Under the pieces are notes generated by a model. That model had not been told where the DNA came from, ran no database searches, and saw nothing but the letters and a program-made list of their open reading frames with translations. Source: Microlunatus speluncae (GTDB lineage: Bacteria > Actinomycetota > Actinomycetes > Propionibacteriales > Propionibacteriaceae). Taken from it: a stretch of 64,000 nt of DNA. Below are positions 57,665 through 64,000 of this stretch, in pieces. How positions within the stretch are numbered: the first letter of the stretch is position 1; each line of letters opens with the position of its first letter. The position numbers were made by a program, and so were the translations under genes. The stretch is taken from positions 1 through 64,000 of the forward strand of contig NZ_VKCZ01000007.1 in the NCBI RefSeq assembly GCF_009299835.1, read 5' to 3'.

Positions 57665-58966
57665 ATGTCAGCCCCCACCCGAAACGTTGCGAGCGACACC
57701 CGGCCCGGGCTACCGCACTGGGAATCGCCGCCGGCCGACCTGAAGGCCGCGATCACCGAACTCAAGCCGGCCCTGCGGGCCAGAATCGGAGCCTCCGGCC
57801 GCAGCGTCGAGGAGGTGTTCGCCGTCGTCGAGCAGCTGATCACCGAGCGGGTCGAGGAGATCGAGGCGGCCCGGCGGCGCGGCGACACGGTCTGGCCGGT
57901 GATCGACTACGCCGAGATCGAGGCCGGCACCGTGTCCGCCGAGGCGCTGGCCCGGCTGCACCGCCGCGGGTGCCTGGTGGTCCGCGGCCACTTCCCGCGC
58001 GAGCAGGCCCTGGCCTGGGATGCCGCCACCGTCGACTACGTCGAGTCCAACCGGTTCTTCGAGAACTATCGCGGGCCCGGCGACGACTTCTTCGGCAGCG
58101 TCGGGTCGAAGCCCGAGATCTATCCGATCTACTGGTCACCGGCCCAGATGCAGGCCCGGCAGAGCGACCGGATGGCCACCGTCCAGGCCTTCCTCAACCG
58201 GCAGTGGCGCAGCGAATCCGACGGCGTCCGATGGTTCGATCCCGGCCGCGACTCGCTCTACCCCGACCGGATCCGCCGTCGGCCGCCCGGCACCGACTCC
58301 GGCGGGCTCGGCACCCACCTCGATCCGGGGACGCTCGATCTCTGGATGACCGAGGGAAACCAGCGTGCGTTCCGGCATCTGTTCGACGGCACGGTCGAGG
58401 AGTACGACCCGTGGGACGCCGCCCACCGCACCTCCGGTCCGCAGTATCCGGGCAGCACCATGTGCTCGGCATTCCGCACCTTCCAAGGCTGGACCGCCCT
58501 CTCCGACATGGACCATGATCAGGGCGTCCTGCACACGGTGCCGATCCCGGAGGCGATGGCGTACCTGATGCTGCGGCCGCTGCTGTCCGACGTGCCGGCC
58601 GACGACCTGTGCGGCGTCACCACCGGTCAGGTCTTCCCCGCCCTGGAGCGTTGGCATTCCCTGCTGCTGCGGGCGATCAGCGGCATCCCCGACGTCCGCG
58701 CCGGCGACTCGGTGTGGTGGCACTGCGACCTGATCCACAGCGTCGCGCCGGTCACCGGCCAACAGGGCTGGGGCAACGTCATGTACATCCCGGCCGCACC
58801 CTGGTGCCCCCGCAACGAGGCGTACGCGAGCGAGGTGCGTGCGGCGTTCGAGAGCGGCTCCAGCCCGAGCGACTTCCCGGCCGAGCATTACGAACGCGAC
58901 TGGGCCGACCGGTTCTCCGCCGCCGAGCTCAACCGGACCGGCCGCCGCGGGATGGGGCTCGGGTGA
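57665..58966 (+). CDS. DUF1479 (YbiU-like) putative Fe/2OG oxygenase
   Basis: A 433-residue protein of the YbiU/DUF1479 family. Landmarks are GDDFFGSVGSKPEIYPIYWS, ATVQAFLNRQW, YPDRIRRRPPGTDSGGLGTHLDPG, MCSAFRTFQGWTALSDM and WWHCDLIHSV. Possible iron ligands are His-x-Asp in THLDPG and a C-terminal His in LIHSV, which fits a double-stranded beta helix oxygenase. No substrate is known. ATG 57665 has GAGGAG upstream eight bases. It is controlled by the ROK repressor and lies upstream of the sugar-acid and ABC importer genes. Confidence 0.85.
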   Translation: MSAPTRNVASDTRPGLPHWESPPADLKAAITELKPALRARIGASGRSVEEVFAVVEQLITERVEEIEAARRRGDTVWPVIDYAEIEAGTVSAEALARLHRRGCLVVRGHFPREQALAWDAATVDYVESNRFFENYRGPGDDFFGSVGSKPEIYPIYWSPAQMQARQSDRMATVQAFLNRQWRSESDGVRWFDPGRDSLYPDRIRRRPPGTDSGGLGTHLDPGTLDLWMTEGNQRAFRHLFDGTVEEYDPWDAAHRTSGPQYPGSTMCSAFRTFQGWTALSDMDHDQGVLHTVPIPEAMAYLMLRPLLSDVPADDLCGVTTGQVFPALERWHSLLLRAISGIPDVRAGDSVWWHCDLIHSVAPVTGQQGWGNVMYIPAAPWCPRNEAYASEVRAAFESGSSPSDFPAEHYERDWADRFSAAELNRTGRRGMGLG

Positions 58967-59057
58967 CGCCCTGATGTCCCGACAGGAAGGACGACGTCAA
59001 GATCATCACCGCCGTCCTGGCTAGTCTCGGGCTGCCGACACGATGGAGGAGAGCCCG

Positions 59058-60245
59058 ATGGTGATGACCGAGCAGACCGGCCCGCGCGACGTCGCGGAAT
59101 CGGCCGCGACCAAGATCAGCCGGGTCGAGTTGATCTTGTTCCGTTATCCGATGGTCGGGGTCCAGGGCGGCATCGACATGCCCGGCGTGACCACCCACCG
59201 GACCCGGATGGCGATCACCGTCGAGACCGCGGACGGCGCGACCGGCAGCTACGTCGGCGGCCAGGCCAACTCGCTGGCCCAGGCCACGGCCTGCGCCCGC
59301 ACCATCCTCGGGATGGACGGCTTCGCCCGCGAGCTGGCGTACGAGAAGATCCGGCGGCAGCTGCGCAAGGAGGACCGGATGGGCGCCGGGGTGATCGACA
59401 TCGCCCTCTGGGACCTGGCCGGGAAGCGGCTCGGCGCCTCAGTGGCCAGCCTGCTCGGCGGCGGCCAGGACCGGGTCAAGGCCTACGCCAGCACCTGGTT
59501 CGGCGGCGACACCGGCGGCCTGGCCAGCCCCGAGGCGTACGCCGACTTCGCCGAGGCCTGCTACGCCAAGGGCTATCGCGCGTTCAAGATGCACGGCTGG
59601 AGCGACGGCGGCATCGACCGCGACATCGCGGCGGTGCTCGAGCTGGGCCGCCGGGTCGGTGGCCGGATGGCGCTGATGCACGACTCGGCCTGCAGCTTCC
59701 GCACCTTCGGCGACGCGGTCGCGGTCGGCCGGGCCTGCGACGAGGCCGGCTTCTTCTGGTACGAGGATCCGTACAGCGACGGCGGGCTGGCGGCGCACTC
59801 GCATCGCCGGCTGCGCGAGTTGATCAAGACCCCGCTGCTGCTCGGCGAGCACGTCCGCGGCCTGGAATCCCTGGCCAATCTGGTGCTGGCCGACGGCACC
59901 GACTTCGTCCGGGCCGATCCCGACTTCGACATGGGCATCACCGGCACGATGAAGATCGCGCACTTCGCCGAGGCGCTCGGCCTGGACGTCGAACTGCACG
60001 CGCCGGGCCCGGCGCACCGGCACTGCATGGCGGCGATCCGCAACACCAACTTCTACGAGTTGTCCATGGTCGGCCCGTCCGGCGCCCACTTCAGCGCCCC
60101 GGTCTACACCTGCGGCTATTCCGATCATCTGGACGACGTGAGCCCCGACGGGACCTTCCCGGTGCCGACCGGGCCGGGCCTCGGTGTGACGTACGACTGG
60201 GACTACATCCGGCAGAACGCGACCGCGCAGACCGTCGTCGAGTAG
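59058..60245 (+). CDS. Enolase-superfamily sugar-acid dehydratase
   Basis: A 395-residue mandelate-racemase/muconate-lactonizing-like enzyme. N-terminal capping domain is followed by a TIM barrel with metal ligands in LMHDSACS (Asp), YEDPYSD (Glu) and LGEHVRG (Glu). A Lys in FKMHGW stands where many members have KxK. A His in ELHAPGPAH is the likely second base. It most likely dehydrates an aldonic acid. ATG 59058 has GGAGGAG upstream, so the ATG at 59043 is only part of the ribosome site. A terminator-like hairpin follows. Confidence 0.8.
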   Translation: MVMTEQTGPRDVAESAATKISRVELILFRYPMVGVQGGIDMPGVTTHRTRMAITVETADGATGSYVGGQANSLAQATACARTILGMDGFARELAYEKIRRQLRKEDRMGAGVIDIALWDLAGKRLGASVASLLGGGQDRVKAYASTWFGGDTGGLASPEAYADFAEACYAKGYRAFKMHGWSDGGIDRDIAAVLELGRRVGGRMALMHDSACSFRTFGDAVAVGRACDEAGFFWYEDPYSDGGLAAHSHRRLRELIKTPLLLGEHVRGLESLANLVLADGTDFVRADPDFDMGITGTMKIAHFAEALGLDVELHAPGPAHRHCMAAIRNTNFYELSMVGPSGAHFSAPVYTCGYSDHLDDVSPDGTFPVPTGPGLGVTYDWDYIRQNATAQTVVE

Positions 60246-60275
60246 CCGGCGGCGCAGGAGACGACGCCGCCGGCT
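60244..60275 (+). terminator. Hairpin after enolase-superfamily gene
   Basis: Perfect 11-bp arms AGCCGGCGGCG/CGCCGCCGGCT with a 10-base loop overlap the stop codon. It should end the upstream transcript, although no T-run follows. Confidence 0.65.
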
Positions 60276-60290
60276 CAGGTTCCGGCGGCG

Positions 60291-60358
60291 TTGCAGTTTG
60301 CAGCCATCTGGATTCCAGGGTCCTGCAAACCGTTGACGTTTGCTGAAAATTGCTGCAA
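60291..60358. promoter_or_regulatory. Cluster of TTGCAG/CTGCAA operator-like sites
   Basis: TTTGCAG (60297-60303) and CTGCAAA (60323-60329) are inverted 7-mers 19 bases apart. A perfect TTGCTGCAA dyad lies at 60350-60358. The cluster precedes the ABC importer (start 60406) and looks like a sugar-repressor (LacI/ROK) control region. A TTGACG hexamer at 60333-60338 may be a -35. Confidence 0.55.
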
Positions 60359-60405
60359 GCTCACGCTATCTCCTGCACCGCAACGCTGCACGAAAGCGAG
60401 CAGAC

Positions 60406-61755
60406 ATGCCCGGACCTCACGACGGCGGCATTCGGAGTGCCGGCCACGGAATCACTCGTCGGGCCTTCGTCGCGGGAGCAGCGATGCTCCCCGTGGCCGC
60501 GGCCGGCTGCGGCAATGATCAGGGCGGCGGTTCGCCCGGCGCCATCCGGATGACCTGGTGGGGCAACGAGGATCGGGCGAAGATCACCCAGCAGGCCCTC
60601 GACCTGTTTCAGACCAAGCATTCCGACATCACCGTCGAGCGCGAATACACCGGTTCCTTCGACGATTACTGGGACCGGATCGCGACCCAGACGGCCGGCG
60701 GCAACTCCCCCGACGTGATCCAGATGTCGACCAGCTACATCGTCGAGTACGGGGATCGCGGCGCCCTGCTCGACCTGGCGCCACACCTGGATCAGGCGAT
60801 CCCGACGACGGACCTGGCCAAGGGCTCGCTCGATCCGTACCGCACCGGGAGCGGAGTCTTCGGCATCCCCTGGGTCGGCAACGTCTGGACCTTGATCTAC
60901 AACGAGAAGGTGCTCCAGGACGCCGGCATCGACCCGCCCGGCGATGATCTTCAGGCCTGGACCTGGGAGTCGTTCGAGGCGCTGGCGCAGCAGCTCGGCG
61001 ACGCGACGCCGGACGACGTGCACGGCATCCTCGACTTCGGCGGCCAGTCGACCACCTTCGAGGTCTGGGTACGCCAGCAGGGCAAGGCGCTGTTCACCGA
61101 GGACCGCAGGCTCGGCTTCGAGCAGGCCGACCTGGCCGCGTTCTGGGGCCTGGCCGACCGGATGCGCCGGTCGGGCGCCTCGACGCCGCCAGACGTCACC
61201 TCGGCCGCCGGCGACACCCTGGAACAGAATCCGATGGCCAAGAACCAGACCGGGTTGATCTTCTATTGGTCCAACCAGATCGTCGGCCTGACCGAGGTCG
61301 GCGGCGGCCCGGAGCAGGTCCCGCTGCAACTGATCCGGGTGCCCGGCGAGTCGCCGACGCCGAGCCAGAACGTGCACGCCAGCCAACTGCTGAGCGCCTC
61401 GGCCAAGACCAAGAATCCCGAGGCCTGCGCGACCTTGATCGACTTCCTGCTGAACGATCCGGAGGCCGGCGCGATCCTCGGCTCGAACCGCGGCACCCCG
61501 CTGAACGAGAAGGTGGCGGAGTCGATCAAGGGGACGGTGGAGCCGGTCGAGACCCAGGAGATCGACTTCATCGCCGCCCAGTCCGACACGTTCGCCCCGG
61601 CACCGGCGCCCTATCCGGTCGGCGGCGGCGAGATCACCGACGGCATCTTCCTCCGGGTGTACGAGGAGCTGATGTACGGCCGGAGCTCGATCGACCAGGC
61701 CGCGGCGAGCTTCTTCGAGCAGGCCGAGCAGGTGCTGGCTCGCGGCGGCAAGTGA
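60406..61755 (+). CDS. ABC sugar-binding lipoprotein, Tat-exported
   Basis: A 449-residue family-1 extracellular solute-binding protein. The N-terminus has a twin-arginine motif (ITRRAFVAG) and a lipobox (AAGC), so it is folded before export and then lipid anchored. The mature part is typical of sugar SBPs (GNSPDVIQMSTSYIVEYGD, WTLIYNEKVLQDAGIDPPGD, WTWESFEALAQQL). It delivers an oligosaccharide or sugar acid to the two following permeases. ATG 60406 gives the exact signal peptide. No ATPase gene lies in the operon; a shared MsiK-type ATPase elsewhere is the usual solution. Confidence 0.9.
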   Translation: MPGPHDGGIRSAGHGITRRAFVAGAAMLPVAAAGCGNDQGGGSPGAIRMTWWGNEDRAKITQQALDLFQTKHSDITVEREYTGSFDDYWDRIATQTAGGNSPDVIQMSTSYIVEYGDRGALLDLAPHLDQAIPTTDLAKGSLDPYRTGSGVFGIPWVGNVWTLIYNEKVLQDAGIDPPGDDLQAWTWESFEALAQQLGDATPDDVHGILDFGGQSTTFEVWVRQQGKALFTEDRRLGFEQADLAAFWGLADRMRRSGASTPPDVTSAAGDTLEQNPMAKNQTGLIFYWSNQIVGLTEVGGGPEQVPLQLIRVPGESPTPSQNVHASQLLSASAKTKNPEACATLIDFLLNDPEAGAILGSNRGTPLNEKVAESIKGTVEPVETQEIDFIAAQSDTFAPAPAPYPVGGGEITDGIFLRVYEELMYGRSSIDQAAASFFEQAEQVLARGGK

Positions 61756-61758
61756 TCC

Positions 61759-62742
61759 ATGATCATCGACGACACCGAATGGGCGGGCCGCGGCCCGGCC
61801 GGGCCGGTCGCCCGGCTGGCGGGGCGACTGACCCCGCGGCCGAACCCGTCGCGGCCCAGCCGCGGGCAGCAGGAGAACGCCGCCGGTTATCTGTTCCTGC
61901 TGCCGTGGTTCGCCGGCCTGTTGTTGATCACCCTGATCCCGCTCGGCGCCTCGCTCTACCTGTCGTTCACCGACTACAGCATCCTCCAGCCGCCGGGCTG
62001 GATCGGGCTGGAGAACTACCGGCGGATGTTCTTCGACGATCCCCGGCTGCTGAAGTCGCTCGCCGTCACCGTGATCTACGTCGTCGTCTCGGTGCCGTTG
62101 TCGCTGATCTTCGCCCTGGTGCTGGCCCTGGTGCTGGACAGCGGACTGCGCGGGCTCACCTTCTACCGGGCCGTCTACTACCTGCCGTCGCTGCTCGGCA
62201 GCAGCGTCGCGATCGCGATCCTGTGGCGCCAGGTCTTCGGCGCCGACGGACTGCTGAACGGCCTGCTCGGGGTGGTCGGCATCCAGGGTCCGGCCTGGAT
62301 CACCGATCCGGACTATTCGCTGTCCACCCTGATCGTGCTGCACATCTGGAGCTTCGGCTCGCCGATGATCATCTTCCTGGCCGGGCTGCGGCAGATCCCG
62401 ACCGAGCTGTATGAGGCGGCCCGGGTGGACGGCGCCGGGACCTGGTCGCGGCTGTTCCGGATCACCATCCCGCTGCTCACGCCGGTGATCTTCTTCAACC
62501 TGGTGCTGCAGATGATCGGCGCCTTCCAGTCGTTCACCGGGGCGTTCATCGTCAGCGGCGGCAGCGGCGGGCCGGCCGACTCGACCTTGTTCTACTCGCT
62601 CTACCTGTACGAACGGGCGTTCACCAACTTCGACATGGGTTACGCCTCAGCCATGGCCTGGGTCTTGTTGCTGATCATCGCCGCGATGACGGGGCTCAAC
62701 TTCCTGGTCGGCCGGAAGTGGGTGTTCTATGGCGATCAGTAG
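61759..62742 (+). CDS. ABC sugar transporter permease (MalF-type)
   Basis: A 327-residue inner-membrane permease with six helices after a proline-rich cytosolic N-terminus. The EAA loop is EAARVDGAGTWSRLFRITIP. It partners with the next gene to form the importer channel. The ATG is three bases after the SBP stop, and its own 3' end overlaps the next start by 14 bases. Confidence 0.9.
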   Translation: MIIDDTEWAGRGPAGPVARLAGRLTPRPNPSRPSRGQQENAAGYLFLLPWFAGLLLITLIPLGASLYLSFTDYSILQPPGWIGLENYRRMFFDDPRLLKSLAVTVIYVVVSVPLSLIFALVLALVLDSGLRGLTFYRAVYYLPSLLGSSVAIAILWRQVFGADGLLNGLLGVVGIQGPAWITDPDYSLSTLIVLHIWSFGSPMIIFLAGLRQIPTELYEAARVDGAGTWSRLFRITIPLLTPVIFFNLVLQMIGAFQSFTGAFIVSGGSGGPADSTLFYSLYLYERAFTNFDMGYASAMAWVLLLIIAAMTGLNFLVGRKWVFYGDQ

Positions 62743-63601
62743 CCTCCGCCGGCCGATCCGGCGCGGCCACGGGCTGTCCCCCGGCAAGAAGGCCGTGCTG
62801 TATGTGCTGATCGCGCTGGCCGGCGCCACCATGCTCTATCCGCTGTTGTGGATGCTGTCCAGCTCGTTCAAGCCGACCTCGCTGATCTTCAGCCAGCCGT
62901 CGCTGATCCCGTCGGCGGTGACGCTGGAGAACTACACCGACGGCTGGTCGTCCTTCCAGGTGCCGTTCGGCCGGTATTTCCTCAACTCGCTGCTCATCTC
63001 CGTCGCCTGTGTGGTCGGCAACGTGGTCTCCTGCTCGCTGGTCGCCTACTCCTTCGCCCGGCTCCGCTACCGGGCCAAGGCGGTCTGGTTCTCGATCATG
63101 TTGCTGACGATCATGATCCCGTATCACGTGGTGATCATCCCGCAGTATGTGATGTTCTCCGAGCTGGACTGGATCAACACCTTCAACCCGCTGATCGTGC
63201 CCAAGTTCCTGGCCACCGACTCGTTCTTCATCTTCCTGATGGTGCAGTTCATCCGCGGCATCCCGCGGGACCTGGACGAGGCGGCCAAGATCGACGGCGC
63301 CGGCCCGGGCCGGATCTACGCCATGATCATCCTGCCGCTGATGATGCCGGCCCTGGCCACGACGGCGATCTTCACCTTCATCTGGACCTGGAACGACTTC
63401 TTCTCCCCGCTGGTCTATCTGACCGACCAGCGGATGTTCACCATCCCGGTCGCGCTGCGCAGCTTCCTGGACGCGACCTCGCAGTCGTCCTGGGGACCGC
63501 TGTTCGCGATGTCCATCCTGTCCCTGATCCCGATCTTCGCGATCTTCCTGTTCGGTCAGCGGTTCCTGATCAAGGGCATCGCGACGACCGGCATCCGTTG
63601 A
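62729..63601 (+). CDS. ABC sugar transporter permease (MalG-type)
   Basis: A 290-residue permease with six transmembrane helices. The EAA loop is DEAAKIDGAGPGRIYAMII, followed by WTWNDFFSPLVYL, which is standard for MalG-type subunits. It overlaps the first permease by 14 bases and is followed 40 bases on by a sugar dehydrogenase gene, so the operon continues past the window. Confidence 0.9.
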   Translation: MAISSLRRPIRRGHGLSPGKKAVLYVLIALAGATMLYPLLWMLSSSFKPTSLIFSQPSLIPSAVTLENYTDGWSSFQVPFGRYFLNSLLISVACVVGNVVSCSLVAYSFARLRYRAKAVWFSIMLLTIMIPYHVVIIPQYVMFSELDWINTFNPLIVPKFLATDSFFIFLMVQFIRGIPRDLDEAAKIDGAGPGRIYAMIILPLMMPALATTAIFTFIWTWNDFFSPLVYLTDQRMFTIPVALRSFLDATSQSSWGPLFAMSILSLIPIFAIFLFGQRFLIKGIATTGIR

Positions 63602-63641
63602 CCCGGGAGCCCCGACCCCGAACGCCGAGCTGAGGAGCACC

Positions 63642-64000
63642 ATGGAACCGAGCAGGACGAATCCAGCCGAGGGCAAGACCCGCTACGCGGTGTGCGGCCT
63701 GAGTCGCCGCGCGATCGGCATGTTCGTCCGCCCGCTGCTGAAGCCGGACGGCACCGCCGGCCGGGGTGACTTCGCCGATGGCGGCGAGATCGTGGCCCTG
63801 CTGGACGTCGATCAGGCCCGGCTCGCCGCCTTCAACGACCGGGAGCGGGTGGACCTCCCCGGCTTCGGGCCGGACCAGTTCGACACGATGATCAGCGAGA
63901 CCCGGCCGGATGCGGTGATCGTCACCGGGCCGGACGGCAGTCATGCCGACTATCTGGTCCGGGCGTTGGAACACGACCTCGACGTGATCTGCGAGAAGCC
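63642..64000 (+). CDS. Gfo/Idh/MocA-family dehydrogenase, partial
   Basis: The first 119 codons of an NAD(P)-dependent sugar or inositol dehydrogenase; it runs off the window. The Rossmann start (YAVCGLSRRAIG) is followed by VALLDVDQARL, DAVIVTGPDGSHADYLVRALE and ends exactly at the family hallmark ICEKP. The N-terminal nucleotide motif is GLSRRAIG instead of the usual GxGxxG, which is a common deviation in one subgroup. ATG 63642 has GAGGAG upstream. It probably oxidises the sugar imported by the preceding ABC system. Confidence 0.85.
   Translation, partial: MEPSRTNPAEGKTRYAVCGLSRRAIGMFVRPLLKPDGTAGRGDFADGGEIVALLDVDQARLAAFNDRERVDLPGFGPDQFDTMISETRPDAVIVTGPDGSHADYLVRALEHDLDVICEK

Overview
The window is high-GC DNA (roughly 70 percent by eye) with frequent GTG/TTG starts, dense packing and many stop/start overlaps. 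RpoB and RpoC are clearly actinobacterial in sequence. With the LuxR/LAL regulator, SigE-type ECF factors and many sugar-utilisation genes this fits a soil actinobacterium, perhaps near Propionibacteriaceae/Microlunatus. The lineage is an inference, because no rRNA or other taxonomic marker is present and no search was run.

Layout. 1-372 is a noncoding tandem array. 373-8139 is a carbohydrate region: a translationally coupled pair of glycoside hydrolases (one secreted with discoidin-like modules) diverges from a GntR-mannonate dehydratase-SMP30 operon across a palindromic operator. 8264-10202 holds a DeoR regulator overlapping an MFS transporter. 10203-10843 is a noncoding cluster of hairpin repeats. 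10844-13393 has small enzymes and a divergent SnoaL/XRE pair. 13394-13685 is a second tandem array related to the first. 13686-16810 is a molybdate operon (modE-like, modA, modB, modC), followed by MgtC, a P-loop kinase, and a sulfatase divergent from a large LuxR-family ATPase. 22814-23509 is noncoding with a direct repeat. 23510-27277 has a membrane beta-lactamase-fold hydrolase coupled to TetR, and a phosphotransferase flanked by two related hairpins. 27449-34892 is rpoBC.

35925-42353 is an unusual cluster: a double-length UvrA-like protein with four ABC ATPase modules, a terpene-cyclase-like repeat protein and an esterase. A second SnoaL/XRE divergent pair follows. 43895-51014 contains two ECF sigma modules with single-pass membrane partners. 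Between them lies the most interesting locus: a PrsW-like intramembrane protease fused to a C-terminal CdiA-type nuclease-toxin-like domain, with a pentapeptide-repeat protein 28 bases downstream as candidate immunity or antitoxin.

51106-64000 returns to sugar metabolism: amidohydrolase-AraC divergent from a PhyH dioxygenase, a 2H phosphoesterase, a PH-like membrane protein, a beta-propeller glycosidase, a ROK repressor divergent from a DUF1479 oxygenase over a twin inverted operator, an enolase-superfamily sugar-acid dehydratase, an ABC sugar importer and the start of a Gfo/Idh/MocA dehydrogenase. The sugar genes look like uptake and catabolism of oligosaccharides and uronic/aldonic acids, each unit having a local regulator. 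The hexamer TGATCA is strikingly over-represented throughout.
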